Assembly: GCF_050003625.1 (NCBI RefSeq)
Contig: NC_134397.1
Location: 97,510,162-97,574,161, forward strand
Length of the DNA stretch: 64,000 nt
DNA from: Haematobia irritans
Lineage: Eukaryota > Arthropoda > Insecta > Diptera > Muscidae
Direction: 5' to 3'
Part shown: positions 34,401 to 43,964 of the stretch, piece by piece
How positions within the stretch are numbered: the first letter of the stretch is position 1
Layout of the letters: the number at the start of each line of letters is the position of its first letter
Position numbers and translations under genes: made by a program
Notes under the pieces: generated by a model
Seen by the model: the letters and a program-made list of their open reading frames with translations, nothing else
The model's database searches: none
Told to the model about the DNA's origin: nothing

Positions 34401-34531
34401 GTTCAGATAGTTTAGTAGCAGCCAAGGAAATGCAATCTCAACTCACCTCCTTACTCAAGGAAGCCGGCTTCAAGTTACGGAAGTGGTGTGCAAACCATCG
34501 CCAACTCCTCCAAGACATACCGCAAAGATGA
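31463..34531 (+). CDS. BEL-1 gag-protease-RT
   Basis: The frame is open from 31355, but the first ATG is at 31463, matching the start (Met-Glu-...) of the second BEL/Pao element. Order: coiled-coil-like N-terminus, gag domain with MIHEQDIPAIQKMWYLK (DUF1759-type), Cys/His knuckles CPLCEEGHPIYYC and CVNCIKSDHRSKEC, an aspartic protease with LLDSGSQ (about 33160), then reverse transcriptase with LRVVFDASAKT, FTTDIEKMYRQI and the catalytic FYVDDG (34376-34393). It acts in particle assembly, polyprotein cleavage and cDNA synthesis. It ends at a stop at 34529-34531, where homologous elements continue into RNase H, so a one-base frameshift truncates it. Programmed frameshifting is possible but unproven. 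Confidence 0.9.
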   Translation: MENLKDLIIRQKERAANIEKAVANIKKTLHERRSVEYYTKKKEDLIAQWNAFDTAENIIRNNPMLSEDDPYIVEDIHKSIGIVYNTTIEEVEQLIKGLSKQTKPLPAERGAGFTADNPSASTSSLLVNQGAGAPPGNQSSSWSSGTNNIHGLIRRQGALKASLKRLIQSNAMKESPVQSLSAIDRLWQKIETIHLDIWEMCANPAAEGYDSEDYEALEENVAIQIASLSKTQPSESITSESVQQAKGSSNLQLPKISIPRFNGDCLSWQPFSDIFSKMIHEQDIPAIQKMWYLKASLSGEAERLIRHLDLTEGNYTTAWNTMKDRYDNKRVLVSTIKLFGWGNLTAESKSLKEFHDVLNESLSALTNIGINIDNWDPVLLHVLVKKLDRQTHIMYEQSLENPTELQTLNNFLKVLRNRFQALEAVGGKDKAKQFATTTTTYKSSGCPLCEEGHPIYYCKQFLAMNIADRLKWVQKKGFCVNCIKSDHRSKECTSKACTKCSFKHNSLLHLEKQQIASNKPSQSKGEALHSTSVVSANARPARILLATALIKITANNGRSGNFRALLDSGSQINIVSERLIKALSIKSEQATLGIQGISGRSRQATQRVNVKFESLTSKFSSRLEAYVLPNIIPHQPSASFDISSWPIPKNIMLADPSFQNSAKIDVLLGAEFYFHLLLSATLHLAGNLPVLRNTKLGWITSGRLADDSTTEATCAVFSEDDIATNELLEKFWKIEVVPAESNLTVAEQACETHFIQTTTRDLNGRFVVRLPLSEDAATLGESETSAYSRFLALERRFKRHNNLEKQYKEFMQSYEDLCHMTQIDPKKLPGPRYYIPHHCVLRPESSTTKLRVVFDASAKTSTNRSLNDILLTGPTVQGDIFGMLLRFQLPRFVFTTDIEKMYRQILVDERDRNLQLILWRDNPGEPVRHFQLNTVTYGTSSAPYLATRCLQRLAITRMEKYPLGATILKQDFYVDDGMSGSDSLVAAKEMQSQLTSLLKEAGFKLRKWCANHRQLLQDIPQR

Positions 34532-37316
34532 TCAAGAAGTCAACCTTGATTTTGAAAACGCGTCAATCAAGGCATTGGGACTAATATGGAGCCCAGCATC
34601 GGATCAATTCTGCCTTAAGGCAAATCTTCAGCCAGTCTCAGTGATAACAAAGCGATCTGTCATATCAGATGTAGCACGAATCTACGACCCGTTGGGTATA
34701 GCAGGTCCAGTCGTGGTGGCAGCCAAGATATTCATTCAACAACTTTGGGAGGATCAGATATCTTGGGATGATGAACTCCCTGAAGATCGAACAACAACAT
34801 GGCACGCCTTTCGTAATGCACTAAATATGTTAGACAACACCCACATCCCACGCCACGTTTTCGATGGTCAAACTGCGAAGCACATTCAAATGCATGTCTT
34901 TGTGGACGCATCAGAAAGGGCTTATGGAGCCGCAATTTACATCCGATCTAAACTCCCAAATAAAAGGATAATCGTCCGGCTATTGTGCGCCAAATCCAGA
35001 GTTGCGCCTATCCAAAAGGTATCGCTGCCAAGGCTAGAACTTTGCGCAGCACTTTTAGGAGCAGAACTGGCCAACAAAACAAAAAATGAACTAAGATACG
35101 AAGACAAACAGTTCTTCTTCTGGTCTGATTCCGAAATTGTCTTGCATTGGATAAATTCGGCATCATCATCACTCAAAACCTTTGTGGCTAACCGAATCAG
35201 CAAAATACAAGACCTCACCATCAACAGTCAATGGAGACACGTCGACTCCAAAAACAATCCCGCAGACTTAATCTCCAGAGGTTTAAAACCAGAACAATTA
35301 CCGGAGTGCAACATGTGGTTCTATGGACCCCTTTTTTTACACGGAAATGAAGACAGTTGGCCTAAGGAATTCGCGAAGGAATTGCATCCAACAAGTGAAT
35401 TAGAATTCAAACGAAAGCCTGTTATTGTCACTGCAGCCGCGCAAATGGGATTAGAACAAATCATCTACAAAATCAACCACCGCAATTCGTTCGGTTGTCT
35501 TCAACGAGTTGTGGCTTATATCCAGCGATTTATCAAAAACAGCAGGACATCGTCAGCCGACCGACCAGCAACCAAAGTACTAAGCCCAATAGAGTTAACT
35601 TCAGCTTTGCATCTAATAGTCAAAACCATACAATCAGCTGACGACATTAACAAGTTAAAGACAACCAAAGAACTCAGCAGATCCAGCCCAATTATCAGTC
35701 TATCCCCCTTCCTTGACAAATCAGATATTCTTCGAGTTGGCGGAAGACTAGATGCGTCAAATCTCTCATACGAAATGAAACATCAAATAATATTGCCTTA
35801 TAATGACCCCATAGTCAAACTAATCCTCGTGATGCTGCACAATGAAAACCATCACTGTGGTTCACAAACGTTGCTAAATACTACAAGAGAAAGGGGATTC
35901 TGGATTATAAAGGGCAAAACAATGGCAAGGAACACAGTTCACAATTGCATTCGTTGTACGAAGGCCAAACCAAAAATGTACCAACAGATAATGGGTGATT
36001 TACCAGAAGACAGAATAACGCCATGTCGACCCTTCTTAAACACTGGAGTAGATTATTGCGGTCCATTTTGGGTACACTACAAGCTTAGGGGAAAGCGTCC
36101 ACACAAGGTGTATATCGCAGTCTTTTGCTGTTTTGCCACAAAGGCAATCCACATGGAAGTTGTGACAGATCTAACTACAGACGCCTTTATTGGAGCACTA
36201 AAAAGATTCATCTCCCGACGCGGGCGATGCCAAACGATATATTCAGACAACGGCACAAACTTTGTTGGGGCTAGAAATCAACTGAAGGAACTGGAGACCT
36301 CAATATTCGGGAAGGAGTCACAAGAGACTATTGGAAGGGCATGCAGCAAAGAAATGATCGAATTTAAATTCATCCCTCCCAGAGCCCCCCATTTCGGAGG
36401 CCTTTGGGAAGCAGCGGTGAAATCAGCCAAGCATCTTCTTCTGCGTTCGTTGTCCACCGCCTCCCTTACTTATGAAGAACTGGAAACGGTAGTCATAGAA
36501 ATTGAAGCAATCTTAAATTCAAGACCACTAACTCCCATATCTTCAAACCCCAACGATCTAACCGCACTGACGCCAGGCCATTTCCTTATAGGGGAACCCC
36601 TGACCGCACAAATTGACGCCAGAACAAACCAGCCACCAACACCACTATCTAAAAGATGGAAACTCGTGTCAGAACTAAGACACAGTTTTTGGAATAGGTG
36701 GTCCAGTGAATATTTGTCACAACTCCAACAGAGACACAAATGGAGAACGACATCAGCAAATATCAAACCCAACCAACTTGTCATCATCAAGGAGGACAAC
36801 GTACAGGTCATGCAATGGCCACTTGGACGCATCATCAAAACCTACAAAGGAGAAGATGGAAACGTGCGTGTAGTCGATGTCAAAACTTCATCAGGTGTAA
36901 TTAAACGGCCAATCCATCGCTTAGCGCCATTATTCAATGATGATATCAAAGAAAAAGAGGATCACAAAAGAATAAGGCCACCAGATGAACAGAAGCCAAA
37001 CACATCAAAACGATCGAGGCCCAATAACTTTAATTTATTGTGCACAACATTACAGGCTCTTCTGATACTACCGGTTGTATTATGTAATCCCATGCGACCA
37101 CAACCATTTGAAACAAAACCCGGATTATATTTCGAAGGTATTGGTACGGCACGGATAGCCACAGCAGAATGGAAGCTCATGGTCTACTACAATCTTATAC
37201 CCTTTAGGTCAGAAATTGACAACTTCGCTGACGGTATAAAGATGTTCTCTGACCTATGCAAAATGTCTCCTCACGAAGCAATGTGTCTCATCTCAAGCAA
37301 ACTAGAGCAGAATTAA
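34532..37316 (+). CDS. BEL-1 RNase H-integrase plus start of envelope-like region (frameshifted)
   Basis: This frame is open from 34488 and continues pol in another frame. It has the BEL/Pao A17/RNase H-like part (MHVFVDASERAYGAAIY and PRLELCAALLG), an integrase zinc region (HNENHHCG...CIRC), and a core with all three catalytic positions visible (VDYCGP, SDNGTNF, GLWEAAVK). A C-terminal domain ends in RPIHRLAPL. The same frame then runs into a hydrophobic signal-like segment (ALLILPVVLC) and GLYFEGIG...WKLMVYYNL, typical of the N-terminus of baculovirus-F/errantivirus-like envelope proteins. It stops at 37316, where a second frameshift separates it from the rest of the envelope-like sequence. 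Confidence 0.87.
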
Positions 37317-38767
37317 TCCAAGATAGAGATATCATCATGCCAAGAAGATTGCGTAGAGGTGCTCTAAATATTATCGGTAATGTCGCAAGATCTCTGTTTG
37401 GAATTCTAGACGCGGACTATGCCGCCGAAATGGACAATACGATACAAAGAGCAGAGATGGACAGAAGCCACCTCACATCGCTGTTACACAATCAAGCCTC
37501 AATTGTCGACTCGACGTTAAATATAATAAAGGAAGATGAGTTATCTTTAAAAACTAGAATAAATGAAGTCCAAACCACCATATCAATGATACATAACCAA
37601 GTGGTAGAAGAAGAAGCTCAGCTAAAGATAGCTCACACAATAGCTCTTCTTGCCCACGAACTAACTCTAGCAGCAACAAGACTACGCCAAGTTGAAGCGG
37701 AAATCGTTGATGTTCTTACAGACTCTCATCACGGTAAGATTAGCCCATCCTTACTAACGCCGGGTCAGCTGCAAAGAGAAATTAACGTAATCAAGGCTCA
37801 TCTACCGGTATCACGAGTTCTACCTTTCGATGACATTGACCTCATTCAATTCTACAAAATCATGCGAGCAAAGGCAGCAGTCACTAAAGACAAGGCTATG
37901 TTCGAGATAAGACTTCCTCTAGTTGACCAGCAACCGTTTGAGTTGTTGAAGATATTTGCGGTGCCCGCAAACGAGAACGGCACCCTTGTTGCGATTCACC
38001 CCCAAACAGAGTACTTGGCGATCAATCTCCATCGAGATGAATACATGCCACTCTCCAGCGATGACATTCGCAACTGTATTCAACCAAGCGGTGACACTTT
38101 TATCTGCGATAATAATCACGAAATGTTCTCGAAGGGATCTATGGCGGCTTCGTGCGAAGTAGATATGTTCAGACATAAACCAACAAACAGGTGCAAACTT
38201 AACAATTACAAGGAGCCTATCATCTGGCAACAACTACATCACAAAAACCAATGGATTTATGCTACCACATGTGAAATTGACGTCAGCACTGTTTGCGGAA
38301 CAAAAACACTACAATACACGCTCCAAGGTTCCGGGATCATCAACCTTGAGCCAATTTGCACCCTTAAAACCTCGGAAGTCACTCTTCGAGGTCATTATAA
38401 TGCATCAAGCTTTATTCAAGCGTCTTACTCTCGCTTTCCGAAATTTAATCTAACAACGCATGAGAGAGAGTCCACTGCAATTCTCAACTCGACCGATCAG
38501 CTTTTAATAAACCATACCGAACAGCTAACAGATCTCCAGAACAAACTTCAGGAAGCTGACCATTCAACTTTTCGCACCACCTACCATTCCGACAGACATC
38601 ACCATATGGCAATAAGTTACACAGCTCTTATCATGTCTTCAATGCTTTTGATTTTCTACCTTGGATGGAGATTTCTGAAAAGAGGAGGTAAATCAATCCA
38701 ACCACCCACTCCACAACCACGTCAAACCGTTCCGGACACGTATGCTGCTCAGTCACCCGAAATTTAA
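37256..38767 (+). CDS. BEL-1 envelope-like (F-protein type) C-terminal part
   Basis: The frame contains a furin-type basic site (RLRR, about 37340-37360). A hydrophobic fusion-peptide-like stretch follows directly, then a long heptad-like helical region, a cysteine-rich domain, a transmembrane segment (about residues 450-470, LIMSSMLLIFYLGWRF) and a short cytoplasmic tail. This layout matches the Baculo_F/errantivirus Env family. It overlaps the preceding frame by 61 bases in another phase. The signal peptide and N-terminal domain lie in that preceding frame, so the envelope-like product is broken in this copy. Function as a fusion protein is inferred. Confidence 0.85.
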   Translation: MQNVSSRSNVSHLKQTRAELIQDRDIIMPRRLRRGALNIIGNVARSLFGILDADYAAEMDNTIQRAEMDRSHLTSLLHNQASIVDSTLNIIKEDELSLKTRINEVQTTISMIHNQVVEEEAQLKIAHTIALLAHELTLAATRLRQVEAEIVDVLTDSHHGKISPSLLTPGQLQREINVIKAHLPVSRVLPFDDIDLIQFYKIMRAKAAVTKDKAMFEIRLPLVDQQPFELLKIFAVPANENGTLVAIHPQTEYLAINLHRDEYMPLSSDDIRNCIQPSGDTFICDNNHEMFSKGSMAASCEVDMFRHKPTNRCKLNNYKEPIIWQQLHHKNQWIYATTCEIDVSTVCGTKTLQYTLQGSGIINLEPICTLKTSEVTLRGHYNASSFIQASYSRFPKFNLTTHERESTAILNSTDQLLINHTEQLTDLQNKLQEADHSTFRTTYHSDRHHHMAISYTALIMSSMLLIFYLGWRFLKRGGKSIQPPTPQPRQTVPDTYAAQSPEI

Positions 38768-38799
38768 ATGTCTCCTACTAGTTGAACCTGCAGCGTTCA

Positions 38800-38812
38800 A
38801 CGTGGGGGAGAA
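38800..38812 (+). other. BEL-1 polypurine tract
   Basis: GTGGGGGAGAA lies directly before the 3' LTR. It is the expected primer for plus-strand synthesis. Confidence 0.8.
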
Positions 38813-39293
38813 TGTTCAAGAACGCAGCTGCATTACGCTGCTATATTATATAGCATAAATATAATTAACATTAAATCCATAGTAAACAGCATTTACGCTG
38901 CTATATTATCGAGCATATATATTTAAATATCATTTGCATTGTAAGCAGCAGAAGTCAATAGCCGACCAATTTAAATAAAGAATCAAATTTCACCGTCAAC
39001 AATTGGTCAGGTTGTCGACTTCTGCTGCACTAGTTCATTAACACTAATATACTAAGTCAGCATAAATATTATTTAAGTCATTTACATAGCATAAGCTAGA
39101 TATACGGTACATGTTAACTTAGTATTATGACTAATCATCAGTTATTTAGTATAAATAACTTGAATGAAATAAAACATTATGCTAGAACAAATTTGCATTC
39201 TACATCATTAACATCGACATACGGTTCAAGTACCCTATGTCCAATATATAACCGTTCTTGTTTTGTACTTGAACAACCCTAGGAAATCAAACA
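38813..39293 (+). repeat. BEL-1 3' LTR
   Basis: Same length as the 5' LTR, with three visible substitutions. It ends at the ctatc duplication (39294-39298). Confidence 0.95.
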
Positions 39294-39831
39294 CTATCAC
39301 TTGATTAAAATAGTTTTCCTCAAGGTCTTCAAAATAGTGGTTTACTACTGTAATTGCATCTTCATTTGAGGTAAAACGCTTGCCAGCAAGGAATTTATTT
39401 AGATTTGGGAACAAGTAAAAGTCACTGGGAGCTAAATCAGGAGAATAAGGTGGGTGGTCAAGCAACTCGTACTTTAATTCGTTGATTTTAGCCATTGTTA
39501 AAACACTCTTGTGCGCTGGTGCGTTGTCTTCATTAAAAATTATTTTTTGTGTTGTAAGCCAGGACGTTTTTCTCGAATTTGTACATTTAATTGATCCAAA
39601 AGGTTCTAATAGTACTCTGAATTTATTGTTGTTGTTGTTGTTGTTGTAACAGTTTATTGTGATTTGATCCATTTTTATGTTATACGCTTTGGTACTTCAG
39701 CTTGTGGCCAGATCGAGGAACTCTGCGACTAAGGTGGGGTGCGTCCAGAGTGACCTGGCGGTAAGTCGGGTTGGTTTAGCTGGGCAAGAGAAAATATGAC
39801 GCGTGTCGTATGGCCCTTGGTTGCAAATTGG

Positions 39832-41394
39832 TCATACGTCAGCTACGCTGCTATCAATCACTGATAAATAGGAATTGAGGCGGCTGCACTTGCCTGATCT
39901 TAACTGGGCTAAAACTACCCTAGTCTGCCGTGGGAGGTCTCTTTCCTCCGGTGCTATGGGCGGTGGACGGACTCCGAGAACAGGATTAACCTTGTAGCTT
40001 ATCACCGTTTCAGCTACAGTATCCTCATGAATCCTGTTCAAACCTGCCTGGTACGCTGCTTGATCTAGAGGTTCTCTTTTGTAGCGCTGGATCTCGCGCT
40101 CTAGATTATGTATATCAACCCCTACGCTCCTGGGTGGTGGTTGTGCATCCATGAGATGGTGGTTTGGATGATTACTGCGATAACAACCCAGGAGATACTG
40201 CTTTGACAACACGTAGTTGTGTCTTCGCACAGGGATGATCTTTGTCTCCACATAAAGGTGTTCCAGGGGTGTGCTGCGGAGACACCCAGTCGCAGTTCTA
40301 AGGGCAGCGTTCTGACAGGTTTGTATATTATTCCACTGCGTATCACTAGTCTGCGGTGTCCACACTGGCGCTGCATAGTTTACCACTGACCGGCCAATTG
40401 CCTTATAGGTAGCTAACAAGGTTTCTTTGTCCGCACCCCAAGTACTGCCGGCAAGTGACTTGAGGACCTTGTTTCTACCACGGAGATTATTACAAATAGC
40501 AGTGGCATGGGCAGACGACCTGAAAAGGCTGTCGAATGTGACCCCAAGAATCTTGGGGTAATTTGTGGTCGGAATTATTTCGCCATCGACACTAATATTC
40601 AACTGCCTGCGCACTTCTGCCGTCCATGTAGTGAATAGTGTGGCTGAGGATTTGGTGGGGGATATCCTCAAGTTTCTCGCAGTGAAATAACTGGTAAGAT
40701 TAGCTAAGTAGACATTTAAACGATCGCAGATGTCATCAACATTGGGCCCAGATGCCAAGATCCGCATATGATACAATCTTGACGCCGTCAGGTGGGCGTG
40801 GAATCGAGGACAGGTAGAGGTTAAACAGTGCCGGAGATATCACCCCACCCTGGGGAACTCCCTGTTTAACTCTACGGGGTTTTGACTTTTGGTCCCTGAA
40901 TTCCACGTACGACTGGCGTCCACACATATAATTCAGCACCCAACGTTTCACTCCTGCCGGTAGGGACGTATTCTCGATGTCCTCAAATAATTTGGCATGG
41001 TTGACCGTATCGAATGCTTTCGATAGGTCAAGCGCCACGAGGACCTCCTATGACACGGCCTGGGCTGATTAAGTCCCTTATTGATATGTGTCGAAATGGC
41101 ATGTAAGGCTGTCGTCGTACAGTGTACCTTACGGAATCCATGTTGATGGTGGGCAGCTGGAAAATTCTCCACAAGGCTAGGGAGGAGTAGTGCCTCAAGT
41201 GTCTTGGCTACTGGCGAGAGAAGGGATATCGGTCTGTACGATTCACCTTTACTCGAATCTTTGCCTGGTTTCAGTAGTGGAATCACCCTTCCCATCTTCC
41301 AGACATCGGGTATAATGAGTGATTCTAAGGACAAATTGAGGAGTCTGGTCAGGTACTCAACTCCCAGTATTCCCAGATGCTTCAACATTAACAT
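39832..41394 (-). pseudogene. LINE reverse transcriptase, broken at the catalytic YADD
   Basis: Three consecutive minus-strand frames carry RT blocks: MGRVIPLLKPGKD...YRPISLL (41394-41100), ALDLSKAFDTVNH...VPQGGVISPALFNLYLS, then the active-site block (41038-40736), then the thumb region and C-terminus (40776-39832). The catalytic box reads SYAD and then shifts frame, so the second aspartate is lost. The C-terminal CPIC zinc knuckle begins with a stop in place of its first cysteine. Downstream sequence to about 39700 still matches the expected tail. Confidence 0.85.
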
Positions 41395-41469
41395 TGAAAT
41401 TCCGTCGGGGCCCAGCGCCTTGGATGGTTTCGCGCTGTTGATGACACTGGTAACTTCGGCTGCAGTAAA

Positions 41470-42195
41470 TTATGGAGTGTCGTCGGCTCGGAGACCACGT
41501 ATACGACGTGTGGCTCTCCTTTTCGCTCTATCACTCTCGGGATGCTCGACAAACTGTCGGTTGAAGTATTTGGCGCATCTCTTCGGATCAGTCACAGTCA
41601 CGTCGCCAAAGGTGACTGAAATCCCATCATCCCTTGTAGCGGGGTTCGAGAGGGCTCTAACTGTTGACCACAATTTACCAGTCCCTGTGCCTAAGTTACA
41701 TTGCTTCAGGTGCTCTAACCAAGTGTTCCGCTTGTGCTCGTCGACTATCTTACTAATCTCTAGATTTAGTTCTCTGATTCTAGGATCAGCAGGATTAGCA
41801 CGACGGCGTTCATCACGCTCGTCTGCGAGTCCCGCCGCTTCGGCTGGGAAGTTGGGCCTCACTTGGGCAATTCGACCAGCGGGTATGAAGCGAGCGGCTG
41901 CTGCGTTGATGATGTGCCGGAACGCCCTCTGGGCAACATAAACATGAGAGGGGGACGGGAGCTCACTGAAGCGGCGATCGGTGTAATCTCTGAAGCCTTC
42001 CCAGTTGGCTTTCTTTTGATTAATAAACGTCCGGCGTTCAGAGGTTATGAAATCGGAGGGTCGGTTGATGGTGAGAATTATGGGGAGGGGGTCCGATCCC
42101 AATGAAATGACGGGTTGCCATGAGACGTCATTTATCAGACAGCCACTCAATGTTTGGGCTATAACCTGGAGCACCAACCGGCGGTATATACACAT
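41470..42195 (-). pseudogene. LINE endonuclease end and linker
   Basis: This continues the element after the first lesion. SDPLPIILTI is the typical end of the endonuclease (SDHLPI). A charged linker leads toward the RT domain. It stops at 41470 (DDTP), and the reverse-transcriptase frame resumes downstream. Confidence 0.78.
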
Positions 42196-42196
42196 T

Positions 42197-42907
42197 TTAT
42201 AGCTCTATCTCGGCAGCCCCAGACTTGACTGCTACCCCCATACATTCCATATACGGGTCAGTAGTGTCTGGCACAAGCGGGATAGGTCTATATTGCACGG
42301 AACGGTGTAATATGAAAGCCAGGCCACCACCTCCACTTCTCGTGCGATCCTTTCGAAGCACATTGTATCCATCACAATGGCGTAGGCTGCAGGTGGAATT
42401 CAGCTTTGTTTCCTGGATCGCCGTGACCCTTATTCTTTTCCGATTCATAAAGTCCACGATCTCGCTAATCTTACCCCGGAGCCCGTTGCAATTAAATTGC
42501 AAAAACGATGCACTATCCGGAACTGGAACAACAATATTGGGTGTGAGATGCTGCGGCGGAGTATATTGTTGTACGGGAGATGTCGGGGGAGTCGCATAGT
42601 CAGACGACCCGCTGCTGCTATCGCTGGCCCAGAATCCTGCCACGTAGTCAGTATGACTATACTCCCGCAGCGACGTTAAGCCGGAGCAGTTCCGGAAGTG
42701 CACCCACTCCAAGCACCGGTTACACCTGACCGAAACCGAACGGTGGTGGATCAGGTTTCGGCAGACTGAACAATACCATGGTCCGGGGTTCTCCTCTATC
42801 CCGGCTCGGACCAACAGCAATCGGAGAAGGCTTCCCGGGATGCACATTCTCCAACACAAAAAGACGGACGAAACAACACGTACACTGATGTGGCAGCCGC
42901 TGGCCAA
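42197..42907 (-). pseudogene. LINE N-terminus: 2A-like peptide, PHD-like finger, endonuclease
   Basis: Near residue 35 the frame reads AGIEENPGP, a 2A-like ribosome-skipping motif known at the N-termini of some non-LTR elements. A Cys-rich PHD-like region follows (CSVC...CNRC...WVHFRNCSG). The start of an apurinic-type endonuclease comes next (LQFNCNGLRGK, AIQETKL, GGGGLAFILH). It stops at 42197, where the endonuclease domain should continue, and the next frame starts two bases away, so a frameshift or small deletion lies there. Confidence 0.85.
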
Positions 42908-43669
42908 TGGATGGGGTCCATCGGGTCGATCCGGTACACAGAACCCGCCGCCGTGGGATCGAATTTATTGTTTTACCCTTTTGCAGATAGTCAATCAATA
43001 AAATACCTTTGAAGTCCAAAAAACCGTTGCCATAACCTTACCAGCCGATTGAATTGTTTTTGCCTTCTTTGGGGCACTTCCTCCAGCTTCAGTCCATTGT
43101 ATGGATTGTTCTTTTGTCTCTGGAGTATAGTGGTGGATCCATGTCTCATCAATAGTTATGAAACGACGTTTAAAATCCATTTTATTTCGCTTAAAACGAT
43201 CCAAACAAGCTTGAGAAATGTTCATACTTATGTGTTTTTGATCGAATGTTAACAAATGCGGCACCCATCTTGCAGAAAGCTTTTTCATCTGTAGTTCTTC
43301 ATGCAAAATTAAATGGACTCGATGCCCATGATATTAGCAATTTCACGCACTTTTATTCGTCGATCATTTAATACCATATCATGCACTTTGGCTACAATTT
43401 CTGTTGTTGTTGCTGTTTTTGGACATCCACTACGTGGTTCATCTTCAATGCTTGTACGACCACGCAACCCAATTTTTTACTGTTGCATATGAAGGAGCAC
43501 TTTCACCTAACACATTCACCATATCATTATGAATTTCTTGTCCCGATAAACCTTTTTTATGTAAATATTTAATGACAGCACGCATCTCTAATTTTTCCAT
43601 TGTAAAAAAATTGCGGATGCGTCTTTTTATTAAAAATGAACAAAATGAAAGAAAATCTTAACATTGTTT

Positions 43670-43790
43670 AGGTTAGGTGGCAGCCCGATGTATCAGGTTC
43701 ACTTAGACTATTCAGTCCATTGTGATACCACATTGGAGAACTTCTCTCTTATCACTGCGTGCTGCCCGATTCCATGTTAGGCTCAATGAC
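43670..43790 (-). repeat. SINE fragment (3' part)
   Basis: It matches the body and 3' end of the SINE at 30192-30533 (ggttaggtggcagcccgatg... onwards) but lacks the tRNA-like head. It is a typical 5'-truncated copy. Confidence 0.82.
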
Positions 43791-43964
43791 ATAAAAAATC
43801 TTAGTATGCCTTGACATTTAAATACACAAATTATGGTCTATGGTACCTAGATTTTAAAAAAAAGTTTGACAAGATGTTCTCATTATATATTTCAGTACGA
43901 TCACTTAATGAAAATTCTTCAATACCAATTTTCTTTGTAAACTTCTTCTGCGGAAGTGGTTTCA
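43791..43964. other. Dispersed repeat shared with 48015-48095
   Basis: Short blocks on either side of the SINE fragment (gaacaaaatgaaagaaaat before it, ccttgacatttaaatac after it) recur together at 48015-48095. This suggests that the SINE fragment landed in a larger unrecognised repeat. No gene is present. Confidence 0.45.

Larger units (their letters stand above)
30838..39293 (+). mobile_element. BEL/Pao LTR retrotransposon with envelope-like gene (BEL-1)
   Basis: Two 481-bp LTRs (30838-31318 and 38813-39293) flank gag-pol-env-like coding sequence. The 5-bp duplication ctatc (30833-30837 and 39294-39298) lies in mariner copy 2. A primer-binding site follows LTR1 and a purine tract precedes LTR2. 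By eye the LTRs differ at only about three positions, so the insertion is young. Coding sequence is interrupted by single-base frameshifts between RT and RNase H and near the start of the envelope-like part, so this copy is probably not autonomous as assembled. Confidence 0.95.
39631..42960 (-). mobile_element. Non-LTR retrotransposon with 2A-like peptide, inserted in mariner copy 2
   Basis: The minus-strand element has its 5' end at 42960 and its 3' end in a (CAA)n tail at 39631. A 12-bp duplication, gaatttattgtt, flanks it (39619-39630 and 42961-42972). The mariner empty site is seen in copy 3 near 50212. It is about 3.3 kb, and encodes a PHD-like zinc region, an AP endonuclease and a reverse transcriptase in order. 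The clade is uncertain (CR1/Jockey/Ingi-like). Several lesions make it non-functional. Confidence 0.9.
30705..43625 (-). mobile_element. mariner element, copy 2, split by BEL/Pao and LINE insertions
   Basis: The left terminus cgagggcggttcgg is preceded by TA (30703-30704). Mariner sequence lies at 30705-30837, 39294-39630 and 42961 to about 43625. The minus-strand remnants include the catalytic block DNAPAHKS...PPYSPDLAPSDFYLFPNL (39370-39540) and the first catalytic region FITIDETWIHHYTPE (about 43110-43160). About 150 bp of the 5' end present in copy 1 is missing, and the sequence after 43625 is unrelated. The two insertions are marked by 5-bp and 12-bp target duplications in mariner DNA. 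Confidence 0.9.

Noticed and set aside
41204..41941. 245-codon plus-strand frame in the LINE
   Set aside because: It is antisense to the linker and RT frames, and its composition mirrors them.
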